From Paenibacillus sp. 37 (GTDB lineage Bacteria > Bacillota > Bacilli > Paenibacillales > Paenibacillaceae): 64,000 bases of DNA. The translations under genes and the position numbers were made by a program. Position 1 is the stretch's first letter; every line of letters begins with the position of its first letter. Positions 52,435 to 61,283 of the stretch are shown here, one piece after another. Location of the stretch: the NCBI RefSeq assembly GCF_008386395.1, contig NZ_CP043761.1, positions 2,232,001 to 2,296,000 of the forward strand. The letters run 5' to 3'. The notes under the pieces were generated by a model. The model searched no databases and was not told the DNA's origin. It saw nothing but the letters and a program-made list of their open reading frames with translations.

Positions 52435-53523
52435 ATGATGGAACCCATCTCGTATACAAACTATTCCTGGTCTTATCAGGGAATCGATGGTGCGGTGTCT
52501 TCTCAAGAACTGCGCCAGGAACGTGTAATATTACAGAACGAGCTCCAGGAATTGTTGTCCGCTTCCTTGTCGCCGATCGAGTGGTACCAAACGGTAAATG
52601 AACTGCATGACCGGATTGCACGGAAAGCAGTAGAGTTATGCATTCAGGGGATGGTTGAGGAAGGCTTCGGCCAACCTCCCGTCCCCTATGCCTTTATCGT
52701 ATTTGGCAGTTCCGGCAGGGAAGAAGCAACGTTATGGAGTGATCAGGATAATGGCATGATCATTAGCGATACTCCGCATGAAGGTAAAGAGGAATATTTT
52801 GCTCAGCTCGGACAGCGAATGACGGATATGTTAGAAGAGCTTGGTTACGCCAAGTGCGAAGGTAAAGTCATGTGCTCTGAGCCACTCTGGAGAAAAACAC
52901 TGGCCTCATGGAAACAACAATTAGCAGATTGGAGCTCGGATCTGAATTGGGAGCCTGTTCGTAATCTGATTATTGCTTCAGACATGCGTTTTGTTGCAGG
53001 TGAGCAAAGTCTGGCGGAGGAATGGATCACGAGTTTTTATGAAAAGTTCAGACTGATTCCTGAACTTTCGGATGCAGTTCTTCGCAATACGGTTAAACAT
53101 AAAGCTACATTAAATGTACTTGGACGTGTGGTCACAGAACGATTTGGTGAACATGCAGGCGGATTTGATGTTAAGTATGGTTTGTACATTCCGCTGGTGA
53201 ACAGTGCTCGTTATTTGGCTTTGCAACATGGGATCAAGGAGTCATCTACGTTAAAAAGAATGGAGAGACTGACTTCGCTTGAAGCTGTTCCATTTACATT
53301 ACTGGATGCATGTCAGCGGGCCTTCTTGGCTGCTTTGAAATTTCGCCGAAGTACACCGGTTGTCATACAAGGGGATTTGCAACATAGCAGTGGGTTCCTG
53401 GATGAGAAACAGATGAAACAAAAGCAAATTCATTATGAGCTCAGGGATACGCTCGGGTTGGTACGACGAGTGCATCGTGCTTTGCAAAGACAGTTGCGTT
53501 TTGCAGAAAGGAGACGTCCATGA
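52435..53523 (+). CDS. DUF294-type nucleotidyltransferase (GlnD/GlnE-like)
   Basis: The 362-residue soluble protein contains a Pol-beta-type nucleotidyltransferase core: GSSGREE (residues 91-97) and S-D-Q-D (102-105), the GS-x-x-R-x-E...SD-x-D metal motif seen in GlnD and GlnE. A DUF294 C-terminal substrate-binding helical domain follows (about 200-355). No CBS or cyclic-nucleotide domain is fused, unlike many relatives. AAGGAGGCTGGAC precedes ATG 52435; ATG 52402 abuts another site and is less likely. It lies 38 bp after amt and overlaps the exonuclease by 4 bp (ATGA). It could nucleotidylate a protein or small molecule; the target is unknown. Confidence 0.85.
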   Translation: MMEPISYTNYSWSYQGIDGAVSSQELRQERVILQNELQELLSASLSPIEWYQTVNELHDRIARKAVELCIQGMVEEGFGQPPVPYAFIVFGSSGREEATLWSDQDNGMIISDTPHEGKEEYFAQLGQRMTDMLEELGYAKCEGKVMCSEPLWRKTLASWKQQLADWSSDLNWEPVRNLIIASDMRFVAGEQSLAEEWITSFYEKFRLIPELSDAVLRNTVKHKATLNVLGRVVTERFGEHAGGFDVKYGLYIPLVNSARYLALQHGIKESSTLKRMERLTSLEAVPFTLLDACQRAFLAALKFRRSTPVVIQGDLQHSSGFLDEKQMKQKQIHYELRDTLGLVRRVHRALQRQLRFAERRRP

Positions 53524-54257
53524 GAGAGCCGGCAAGGGGCAATACAGGATTCTGGAATTCGCTGCGTCAGGGAGGGGTTCCTTCCGCCATCGCTTCCATT
53601 ATGGGAGCCCCTACGGCGCAACACATGGCGTTTATCCGTTCGATGATGAGAGATCAGCGCAGACCTGAGGTTCTGCATACACCTCTAAATGAGCTGGACG
53701 CAGTTGTATTTGATCTGGAAACGACGGGATTTTCGCCCCAGCATGGGGATGAGATTATCTCATTTGGTGCGGTCCGTATACATGGTGGTGTGGTACTGGA
53801 AGGGGAGCAGTTCTATACGGTGGTGCAGTCCAAGACTGCGGTTCCGGAACATATTACTGAACTTACAGGTATTACGCAGGAGATGACGCTGGACGCACCG
53901 ACTTTGCTGGAAGGGCTGCATGATTTCATGTCTTTTGTAGGTGGAAATGTTCTGATTGCACACGCAAGTGCGCATGACCGAGCTTTTCTGAATGCCGCTC
54001 TGTGGCGGACTTCAAAGGTAAGGTTGACACATCGTTTAATCGATACGATGATGTTGGCCCGCTGGCTTGAACCAAGCAGGCCGGGGTATGGTCTGGATGA
54101 ATTGCTGGAATCCAGAGGGATTCCGATCTATGGGCGGCACCATGCACTGGAAGATTCAAAAATGACTGCACAGTTATGGTCCTGCTACTTGGAGGACATG
54201 ACTCGTAAAAATGTGGAGACCTTGGGTGATCTGTATACCCAGCTAAGTCACGCATAA
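53520..54257 (+). CDS. DEDDh 3'-5' exonuclease, DnaQ/PolC-epsilon-like
   Basis: The 245-residue protein has all DEDDh residues: Asp65 and Glu67 (FDLETTGF), Asp153 (HASAHDRAFL), His208 and Asp212 (RHHALEDSKM). The first ~55 residues are a poorly conserved extension. Such stand-alone exonucleases trim DNA, RNA or small nucleotide substrates. The start overlaps the nucleotidyltransferase stop as ATGA, indicating coupling. In proteobacteria, as I recall, a DUF294 protein and a similar exonuclease also neighbour each other beside an acetate transporter, so the pair is likely functional. It ends 15 bp inside the convergent JAMM gene. Confidence 0.88.
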   Translation: MREPARGNTGFWNSLRQGGVPSAIASIMGAPTAQHMAFIRSMMRDQRRPEVLHTPLNELDAVVFDLETTGFSPQHGDEIISFGAVRIHGGVVLEGEQFYTVVQSKTAVPEHITELTGITQEMTLDAPTLLEGLHDFMSFVGGNVLIAHASAHDRAFLNAALWRTSKVRLTHRLIDTMMLARWLEPSRPGYGLDELLESRGIPIYGRHHALEDSKMTAQLWSCYLEDMTRKNVETLGDLYTQLSHA

Positions 54258-54734
54258 CGGAACGGGAAACAGATTGTATGAAGGCACAACACGTTGTGCC
54301 TGATCCTGCGATTCCTTCGAGGATTCAATCAGATAACCGTTCAGATGCATATGAGATCGCAACCCGCTTGTTAGGTCGGGTGAGCCGATGAGGTACATCT
54401 GAAGTAAACCGGCGAAGGCCGGAAGAGCTTGCATGTCCTCTACGGATGGAACAGGCCTTGTCTGCGGATGAGAATGGAAGATACCAATGAGCTTGGGCTC
54501 GGAGAATACGCACCGAATCCATTCGGCATCGTCCAGAGTAAAATGGTGCAGCGGGTCAGGTGCTACGTTACGAATGGGCTGAAACCGACTGATTCGTATA
54601 CCGCCCGCTGCGGTTTCACCCAGCATAACCCCGCAGGCTTCTTGCGGCAGCGAAAGGAACATGTGCTTTGACATCTCTTGTTCTACGGAAGAAGGGATGT
54701 AGATGGCGTTTTGCTGCCCGTGAAGTGCTGCCAT
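54243..54734 (-). CDS. M67 (JAMM/MPN+) metallopeptidase
   Basis: The 163-residue protein has a complete JAMM zinc site: Glu32 (PQEACGVMLGE), His87-x-His89-Pro (GIFHSHPQTRP), Ser97 and Asp100 (VPSVED). Bacterial members cut isopeptide or C-terminal tails, often from ubiquitin-like sulfur carriers (ThiS/MoaD type) or siderophore/cysteine pathway proteins. No ThiS-like gene is adjacent. GGGGTGAATACAA precedes the ATG. It is convergent with the exonuclease, whose 3' end overlaps it by 15 bp. Confidence 0.88.
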   Translation of the reverse strand: MAALHGQQNAIYIPSSVEQEMSKHMFLSLPQEACGVMLGETAAGGIRISRFQPIRNVAPDPLHHFTLDDAEWIRCVFSEPKLIGIFHSHPQTRPVPSVEDMQALPAFAGLLQMYLIGSPDLTSGLRSHMHLNGYLIESSKESQDQAQRVVPSYNLFPVPLCVT

Positions 54735-54758
54735 TTGTATTCACCCCTCTCTCTTTGG

Positions 54759-54784
54759 CTCCTGCTATGGCAGGAGTCCTTTTT
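54759..54784 (+). terminator. Plus-strand terminator upstream of the JAMM gene
   Basis: CTCCTGC (54759-54765) pairs with GCAGGAG (54770-54776), then TCC and five T residues. No plus-strand gene ends nearby except the exonuclease 500 bp earlier, so the amt-operon message may run antisense across the JAMM gene to this point. Confidence 0.6.
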
Positions 54785-54960
54785 CATTTTATTTTCTGTA
54801 ATGCGGATTGTAAAATTTTAAAGGAAAAGGGTACAATAATAAAGAGAACATTTGGGAATCATGTTCTGGTGAACTGTAATAGAGCGTGATAAACACTTAG
54901 CATGTGCAGAAATTACGGTTTCAGTTTCAATGTGCTAATTATATAAAAGGGTGGCGGGTT

Positions 54961-55512
54961 ATGAAACGAAACATATACATACTCCTTGGTGTTGTCTTGC
55001 TGGTTGGTATTGCACTGGCCCAGAATGCGGGTGACGGCATTACAGCCGTCTTTAAGCAGGAAGAACCCATGCCTACAGAGACGGGGCCTCGTGCGGGTCT
55101 TCTGGCGCCCGCTTTTTCTCTGACAGCAATGGATGGGAAGACGTACAGTGTGGGTGGTGCCAAAGATAAGGGCACGTTCGTCAGTTTCTGGGCATCCTGG
55201 TGTGAGCCGTGTAAACAGGAAGCTCCTGAGCTGAACAAAATGGCTGCAAAATACAAGGATAAGCTTGACATGTATGGGGTTAATGTAACGTCATACGATA
55301 AACTCAAAGATGCCAAAGCTTTTGTGGATGAGTACCAACTGAATTTCCCTATTCCCTTGGATGAGAAGGGGACTGTGTATGCTCAATACAATGGAGTCGC
55401 TTTTCCAACGAACGTTCTGATTGATTCCAGAGGCGTTATACAGGAGATTGTTCTGGGCATATTACCTGAGAAAGAGTTGGAACGTAAGATTAAAAAGTTA
55501 ATTGCGAATTAA
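54961..55512 (+). CDS. TlpA/ResA-like membrane-anchored thioredoxin
   Basis: The 183-residue protein has an N-terminal signal anchor (about residues 4-20) and an extracellular thioredoxin-like domain with active site Cys81-E-P-Cys84 (WASWCEPCKQEAPEL). The cis-proline is in VAFPTNVLID. ResA-type proteins keep apocytochrome c haem-binding cysteines reduced. CEPC is also the ResA motif. No ccs/res genes are adjacent. ATG 54961 follows GGGTGGCGG. Confidence 0.92.
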   Translation: MKRNIYILLGVVLLVGIALAQNAGDGITAVFKQEEPMPTETGPRAGLLAPAFSLTAMDGKTYSVGGAKDKGTFVSFWASWCEPCKQEAPELNKMAAKYKDKLDMYGVNVTSYDKLKDAKAFVDEYQLNFPIPLDEKGTVYAQYNGVAFPTNVLIDSRGVIQEIVLGILPEKELERKIKKLIAN

Positions 55513-55525
55513 TTTTCATGTAAAC

Positions 55526-55573
55526 AAAGAAGCCTCTGCATCCATGAATCATGGGTACAGAGGCTTCTTTATA
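55526..55573. terminator. Bidirectional terminator between the ResA-like gene and cimA
   Basis: AAAGAAGCCTCTG (55526-55538) pairs perfectly with CAGAGGCTTCTTT (55558-55570), with AT-rich flanks. Confidence 0.8.
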
Positions 55574-55631
55574 TTTTCCGGGAAATAAGCGTTAAGAGTT
55601 TGTTCAAAAAATGCTCTTTTGAATATATACT

Positions 55632-57251
55632 TTAGTGGTTGCTTATCCCATGAGCAGGAATAGGGAGTGTGCCCGGCTCATCCTGTAATTTTTCTTGAAG
55701 CAACGCATAGCGGAAACTGTGTACGAGCGCTTCCCAACTTGCTTCAATTACGTTCTCGGATACACCGACAGTGTTCCATGTGTTTTCCGTATTTTTGGAT
55801 TCGATCAATACACGAACTTTGGCAGCTGTGGCATCCTTCTCATCCAGAACACGCACTTTGTAGTCCGACAGATGCATGTTGGCAAGCGAAGGGAAGTATT
55901 GCACCAGCGCTTTCCGAAGGGCGTTATCGAGTGCGTTAACCGGACCATTGCCCTCAGCAGCGGTATAAGCGCTTGTTCCAGCGATATTCACTTTGACAAA
56001 AGCTTCAGAAACAACGGATTTGCCCGCTGTTTTCTCCACAAGCATTTTGAATGATTCAAACGTGAACAATTCTTTCATGTCACCGTTTGCTTCACGAATT
56101 AACAATTCAAGCGAAGCATCTGCACCTTCGAACTGGTAACCCTGATGCTCCAGGTCTTTGATCTTCTCAATAATCTGACGTGAATTGGCATTGCTTGGAT
56201 CGAACTCAAGCCCCAGTTCCTGTGCTTTGGATACAATGTTACTTTGTCCGGCAAGTTCAGAGACCAGCACACGTTGTTTGTTACCAACCAGTTCAGGCAC
56301 GATGTGTTCATAGGTACGTGAATCCCGCAGGATGGCAGAGACGTGAATTCCACCTTTGTGAGCAAAAGCAGCATTGCCGACATAAGGCTGATTAATCGGC
56401 ATATTCACATTGGCAATCTCGCTAACATAACGAGCCACGTTTGTAAGTTGTCTCATGGAATCTTCAGTAACACATTCATAGCCAAGTTTCAGTTGCAGGT
56501 TCGGGATAATGGATGCGAGATTGGCGTTACCGCAACGCTCTCCATAACCGTTCATCGTTCCTTGCACCTGACGGGCTCCGGCTTGTACAGCGCTGAGTGT
56601 GTTGGCCACAGCCAGTTCACAATCATTATGTGTATGGATGCCGAGATGGGCATGAGGCAGGCTTCTATGCAGTGTGGATACGATCTCGTGCACCTCGTTT
56701 GGCATCGTCCCCCCGTTGGTATCACACATGACGAGCCAGTCCGCTCCTGCCTCGTGGGCCTTGGTCAAGACCGCTTGAGCATACTCCGGGTTATGTTTGA
56801 ATCCGTCAAAGAAGTGTTCTGCATCAAAGATGACTTCCATACCATTCTGTTTCAGATAGGCGATGGAATCATAGATCATGGACAAGTTTTCTTCCAATGT
56901 AGTTTGCAAAGCGGTATGCACATGGAAGTCCCATGATTTACCGACCAGGGTTGCAGCCTGAGCACCAGATTCGATCATGCGCTTCAGGTTGGCGTCTTCA
57001 CTAGCAACGCTGCCTTTACGGCGGGTACTGCCAAAAGCAACAACCTTTGCGTTCAGGTTTAATTCCTTGACTCTTTTGAAAAACTCAATGTCCTTGGTAT
57101 TGCTGCCGGGAATTCCGCCTTCAATATAATGTACACCCAGGTCATCAAGCTTCTTGGCAATTTTGAGTTTGTCGTCTGCCGATAAGCTGACACCCTCCCC
57201 TTGTGTGCCGTCACGTAAAGTCGTATCGAAGATGGAAATGGCCTTTGACAT
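55632..57251 (-). CDS. cimA: Citramalate synthase (CimA, LeuA-like)
   Basis: The 539-residue enzyme condenses pyruvate and acetyl-CoA to (R)-citramalate, giving a threonine-independent route to 2-oxobutyrate for isoleucine. The HMGL-like barrel has IFDTTLRDGTQGEGVSLS, GGIPGSN, CDTNGG and HTHNDCELAVANTL; the C-terminal LeuA allosteric domain begins about residue 395. The opening DTTLRDGTQGEG and ~540 length fit the CimA class (TIGR00977) rather than LeuA (DGEQ-x-PG). AGGAGG precedes the ATG. The leader shows no T-box. Confidence 0.92.
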   Translation of the reverse strand: MSKAISIFDTTLRDGTQGEGVSLSADDKLKIAKKLDDLGVHYIEGGIPGSNTKDIEFFKRVKELNLNAKVVAFGSTRRKGSVASEDANLKRMIESGAQAATLVGKSWDFHVHTALQTTLEENLSMIYDSIAYLKQNGMEVIFDAEHFFDGFKHNPEYAQAVLTKAHEAGADWLVMCDTNGGTMPNEVHEIVSTLHRSLPHAHLGIHTHNDCELAVANTLSAVQAGARQVQGTMNGYGERCGNANLASIIPNLQLKLGYECVTEDSMRQLTNVARYVSEIANVNMPINQPYVGNAAFAHKGGIHVSAILRDSRTYEHIVPELVGNKQRVLVSELAGQSNIVSKAQELGLEFDPSNANSRQIIEKIKDLEHQGYQFEGADASLELLIREANGDMKELFTFESFKMLVEKTAGKSVVSEAFVKVNIAGTSAYTAAEGNGPVNALDNALRKALVQYFPSLANMHLSDYKVRVLDEKDATAAKVRVLIESKNTENTWNTVGVSENVIEASWEALVHSFRYALLQEKLQDEPGTLPIPAHGISNH

Positions 57252-57578
57252 GAAGATCCTCCTTTGAGATAAAGCGCTCTTTTAAAAGTATGGATTGTAA
57301 GTTGGGAAAAGCTGTTAAGTACGTTAGTGGACGAATCCTTCGATTCGGCAACGCTACACTGTGTTAAACTGGGTGCGCTGATTTGTCCTAAAATCGTCAA
57401 TTTGTATAATTAATTATTATATCACCATTATAGCCAAATGCTACATCGAAATCGCAGTATCATGTAACAATTAACGGATTTTAGAGAAAAAAGAAGGATG
57501 TTAATCATAATCCGGATGTATGTTATAATCTATTATTGAGTTTTAATTGGAATATATGGAAGAAAAGGAGGGCTTATT
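57252..57578. other. Intergenic region between divergent cimA and a miniprotein gene
   Basis: About 327 bp, AT-rich. On the minus strand TATAAT-like sequences near 57411-57435 could start cimA, leaving a leader with a CGAATC/GATTCG hairpin. On the plus strand TTAATC-N17-TATAAT (-10 near 57524-57529) can serve the miniprotein. No T-box or riboswitch was recognised. Confidence 0.5.
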
Positions 57579-57686
57579 TTGAGTTTTGTATGGGAAAATA
57601 CGGTTATTGCCCTGGTCACTTTGATATTTTTTGTGAGTGTAGGCTGGTTGATTATTCGGTCTCTGATCAGATCTCGCAGAAAATAA
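57579..57686 (+). CDS. 35-residue single-pass membrane miniprotein
   Basis: TTG 57579 is preceded by AAAAGGAGGGCTTATT, one of the strongest ribosome binding sites in the window. The 35-codon frame encodes MSFVWENTVIALVTLIFF, then VSVGWLIIRSLIRSRRK, ending at TAA 57684-57686. It predicts one membrane helix (about residues 8-27) with a basic cytoplasmic tail. No family was recognised. A -10 TATAAT lies ~50 bases upstream. It may be cotranscribed with dinB. Confidence 0.6.
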   Translation: MSFVWENTVIALVTLIFFVSVGWLIIRSLIRSRRK

Positions 57687-57779
57687 ATGTTCGTGACTGA
57701 ATTAACATAACGGGTTTGATATACTATAGAAGAAAGAAATTCGTTTCATTAATTAGTGTGCAAGAAAGGGCGGGGGTTC

Positions 57780-59084
57780 ATGATGTCTTCAGACGGCAAT
57801 CCTCCAGCGAATGTGGATCAATACTATCCTACAGCCGGACGGGTGATTCTGCATGTCGATATGAATGCTTTCTACTGCTCTGTACATGAAGCCGAGGAAC
57901 CAGATTTATATAGAGGAAAAGCAACGGCCGTTGCGGGCAGCAGTGAACTGCGAAAGGGTGTAATTGTAACCTGCTCATATGCCGCTCGTAATCGAGGCAT
58001 CTCAACAGGAATGGTTGTCCACCAAGCCTTGAAAAAGTGCCCTGATCTCATTGTGATTCGTCCTGATTTTCATTTATATCGTCAATATTCAAGAGCTTTC
58101 ATGCAGATTGCGTATAGTTATACCCCTCAACTTGAGGCAACGTCCATTGATGAATGTTATCTTGATATTACAGGGTCAAGGCAATTCGGGAATCCAATGG
58201 AGATTGCGGAGAGCATTCAGCGTAGAATCAAGGATGAATTGGGGCTGCCATGTTCCATTGGCATTGCCCCCAATAAATTATTGGCAAAAATGGCTTCGGA
58301 TCTGAAAAAACCAAACGGTATCTCCATTCTACGTATGAGGGACGTACCCCGGATTCTTTGGCACAGGCCATGTAACGAGATGTTTGGCATTGGCAAAAAA
58401 ACGGCTGAAAAGCTGAAAAAACTGGGCATTGAAACGATTGGTCAATTGGCCAAGTCGGATGAGAACATGTTGACCGAACTATTCGGAGTTAATGGAGCAT
58501 GGCTCAAAAATTCTGCGAATGGCATTAACCATTCCGCAGTTCACGCGGAACGGGAAGCCAATAAATCCATTGGACATACAACCACTTTACCGGCGGATGT
58601 ATCGGATATGAATGAGATTCATCGTGTGTTCCTCAATATAAGTGACCAGGTAGCCAGAAGATTGCGTAAGCACGAAATGTTCAGCCAGGGTATTCAGATT
58701 ACGATCCGCACACCGGATATGAAGACAATCACCCGATCACGTTTAATGGAAGTTCCTACGGAGGATGCAACGGTCATTTACCGTGAGGCCTGTAAACTAT
58801 TTGAGAAGCATTGGGGTAGTGGCAAGCCTGTACGCATGCTGGGTGTGACACTTCAGAACCTGATTCCGAGAGAAGAATCCGCTGTGCAGATGGACTTGTT
58901 TGAATATGAGCAGAAGCCCAAGAAGGACAATCTGATTCGGATTATGGATCAGTTACGTGATAAATTTGGTGAGAATGCTGTTGTGACCGCCGGCATGCTT
59001 GGAGACGATCCTTCCGTGCTGCTTCGGAATCATAAAGTGCGCGGTACATCCCTGCAAAAAGATAACTTGCAAAGTCTTGATTAA
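57780..59084 (+). CDS. dinB: DNA polymerase IV (Y-family, DinB-like)
   Basis: The 434-residue translesion polymerase has the catalytic triad in HVDMNAFYCSV (Asp) and SIDECYLDITGS (Asp-Glu), plus the little-finger domain from residue ~240. The beta-clamp-binding motif QMDLF is at about residue 373 (VQMDLFEYE). B. subtilis PolY1 (YqjH) is the closest type I recall. ATG 57780 follows GGGCGGGGG; ATG 57783 is also possible. It is error-prone and probably induced by DNA damage, though no LexA box was clear upstream. Confidence 0.94.
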   Translation: MMSSDGNPPANVDQYYPTAGRVILHVDMNAFYCSVHEAEEPDLYRGKATAVAGSSELRKGVIVTCSYAARNRGISTGMVVHQALKKCPDLIVIRPDFHLYRQYSRAFMQIAYSYTPQLEATSIDECYLDITGSRQFGNPMEIAESIQRRIKDELGLPCSIGIAPNKLLAKMASDLKKPNGISILRMRDVPRILWHRPCNEMFGIGKKTAEKLKKLGIETIGQLAKSDENMLTELFGVNGAWLKNSANGINHSAVHAEREANKSIGHTTTLPADVSDMNEIHRVFLNISDQVARRLRKHEMFSQGIQITIRTPDMKTITRSRLMEVPTEDATVIYREACKLFEKHWGSGKPVRMLGVTLQNLIPREESAVQMDLFEYEQKPKKDNLIRIMDQLRDKFGENAVVTAGMLGDDPSVLLRNHKVRGTSLQKDNLQSLD

Positions 59085-59201
59085 ATAAGGGATAATAGAG
59101 ACTTGTGGTTGCAAAATGATTTGTAATTATCCTTACTTTGGTTTAATATGTTTCTAGATAAAAACACTGTACGTTTTGAATTTTAGGAGGAGAGAATGTA
59201 A

Positions 59202-59444
<243 letters not shown>

Positions 59445-59465
59445 GGTTTTCTCACTAAACATACA

Positions 59466-59506
59466 GCACTTTCTTTTGTCTTAACGACAAGGGAAGGTGC
59501 TTTTTT
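59466..59506 (+). terminator. Terminator of fer
   Basis: GCACTTTCTTTTGTC (59466-59480) pairs with wobbles with GACAAGGGAAGGTGC (59486-59500), followed by six T residues. Confidence 0.8.
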
Positions 59507-59660
59507 GCATTCATTTAAATGTGATTATCCGACTATGGATCAAGGACGAACATTGTCGAACCCCCTTTTTTCCACCGGGTACTCAAGTCCTATGGATTCA
59601 ACGCCTGGTTATGCCGATATATAATGATATACGGAAAAAGGCGAAATAGTGGAGGATCGG

Positions 59661-61103
59661 ATGCAAAATACTCATCTAAGGACATATGTTAAGAAACATC
59701 CCGACAATAAAATGGCTTGGTACTTGCTCGGAAAGGAGTATTTGGGCGAAGGACAGGAGGCCAAAGCTAACTATTGCTTTCAGCAAGCGGGCGAGGTTTA
59801 TGAGGCATTTGAACGCAGTAAAGCTCCTGCGGACATCTGGGTAGACTATCAGGAGAAACTAGTGGAGATGTCTGTGCAAAAAGAGAAAAAACAACGTAGA
59901 CGCAAAATGTGGCTTACGTTGTTCATGCTGCTTGTGCTGGCAGGTCTGCCACCTGCGGACGCTCCGGGTTTCAGTCGTGAAGCGACCGACGCACTGTCAG
60001 CAGCACTGGAATCCACAGATGACATCGCAGCGCCTGTAGAAGCGAATAAACAGGTTGGAACTGTATCCATTGCGCCAAGCAATGTGTTCACTGCTGCGGC
60101 ATTTGGTGGAGGTAATCATGGCGAGGCTGCGCTCGCAGCTGCCTGGTCTGGGTCTGGTCCAAAAGTAGAGACCTCTGCTGTACTGGGTATGCAAACCTCG
60201 GATGACTGGTCTTTATGGAAGCGAAATATGCCTGTGAAATACATAGTACAAACCAATACAAGCGGGAAATTAACTGCACAGAGTTATGATGCCAAGCAAT
60301 GTAACTGTGAACCTCCTGAAATTACACCGAAAATCAAAAAGATGTCCTTGGCGTGGACCGCCAAGCAGGAAGCAGCTGCATCATTATCAAGTGCAATCGT
60401 TGCCTATCGCAAAAAAAATGACGCTTGGCCCAAGAGTGTAACGCAAATGGCTCAGCCATTTCCGAACAATATTCTGGGAGAGACTGCGTCAGGGATGACC
60501 GAGATGTTTCCGAAGCTGTTAGCTTTGCATCAAGGAAAGGCACAGGAAGGGAAGAGCGATTCGAGTGGTAAAGAGAATGGTTCAACGACCTCGAATTCGT
60601 CTCAAGGCAACAATGCCGCTTTTGCAGATACGCTGGGAGGTCAGCCTTTTTTGCAGGAGCCGCTGGAGATTGTCATTGATAAGGATAAACATAAACTTGC
60701 ATTAATCAGTGGGGATACGATTGTTCGGATGTATGATGTGGGACTTGGCGGTGATCGCACACCGGAGGGGTCATTTGTCATTACAGATAAAGTGGTCAAT
60801 CCGAATGGACGCTCGAACGGTGAGTTTGGAAGCAGAGGTATGCAGCTCTCGAATACGAATTATGCCATCCACGGGACCAACGAGCCAGACAGTATCGGAC
60901 TGGATGAGTCCCTTGGATGCGTGAGAATGCGTACAGGAGATGTAGAAGAGTTATTCGCTCTTGCTCCGCAAGGTACTCCGGTACGCATTGGAGAAGATGT
61001 ACTGCCAGATCTGACGCTTGTTCCAGAAGCAAAGCAGCGTTATCAGCATACGCTTGTTCCAAAGCAGAATAATCCGAACAAAACGTATCACTGGCTGAAT
61101 TGA
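59661..61103 (+). CDS. L,D-transpeptidase (YkuD) with cytosolic TPR-like head
   Basis: The 480-residue protein has three parts. Residues 1-60 form a TPR-like helical repeat (NKMAWYLLGKEYLGEGQEAKANYCFQQAGEVYEAF; core AWYLLGKEYLGEGQEA). A short membrane helix follows (~83-97). A long Ser/Ala/Gly-rich extracellular linker ends in a YkuD domain from ~325. The catalytic site is HGT...SLGCVRM (YAIHGTNEP, DESLGCVRMRTGD), the cysteine nucleophile of L,D-transpeptidases that crosslink peptidoglycan or attach proteins. GGAGG precedes ATG 59661. A helical module inside the cell joined to a wall enzyme outside is unusual. Confidence 0.88.
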   Translation: MQNTHLRTYVKKHPDNKMAWYLLGKEYLGEGQEAKANYCFQQAGEVYEAFERSKAPADIWVDYQEKLVEMSVQKEKKQRRRKMWLTLFMLLVLAGLPPADAPGFSREATDALSAALESTDDIAAPVEANKQVGTVSIAPSNVFTAAAFGGGNHGEAALAAAWSGSGPKVETSAVLGMQTSDDWSLWKRNMPVKYIVQTNTSGKLTAQSYDAKQCNCEPPEITPKIKKMSLAWTAKQEAAASLSSAIVAYRKKNDAWPKSVTQMAQPFPNNILGETASGMTEMFPKLLALHQGKAQEGKSDSSGKENGSTTSNSSQGNNAAFADTLGGQPFLQEPLEIVIDKDKHKLALISGDTIVRMYDVGLGGDRTPEGSFVITDKVVNPNGRSNGEFGSRGMQLSNTNYAIHGTNEPDSIGLDESLGCVRMRTGDVEELFALAPQGTPVRIGEDVLPDLTLVPEAKQRYQHTLVPKQNNPNKTYHWLN

Positions 61104-61145
61104 TCTGTTAGATATGTAGAATCAGATGGATTCAGCCTGAATCAT

Positions 61146-61283
61146 CTACATGTTGGCAATAATGATAAGAGCACCAATGATGATGATCAAGCCACCTACA
61201 CTGGCTGCTGTCCATGCAATGGCTTTGCGATTCACTTCTTCTTTCTTTTGCTGTAATGCAGGTGGTTTACGTTTGGGAGCCAT
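61146..61283 (-). CDS. 45-residue membrane miniprotein
   Basis: TAAGGAGGAATAACTC precedes ATG 61283. The 45-codon frame reads MAPKRKPPALQQKKEEVNRK, then AIAWTAASVGGLIIIIGALI, then IIANM and TAG. It predicts a basic, lysine-rich cytoplasmic head and one strongly hydrophobic C-terminal helix (about residues 24-43). No family was recognised. It is convergent with the L,D-transpeptidase gene. Confidence 0.65.
   Translation of the reverse strand: MAPKRKPPALQQKKEEVNRKAIAWTAASVGGLIIIIGALIIIANM

Noticed and set aside
57252..57440. T-box leader upstream of cimA
   Set aside because: No GGGTGGTACCGCG-like T-box sequence or antiterminator/terminator pair was found on the minus strand.
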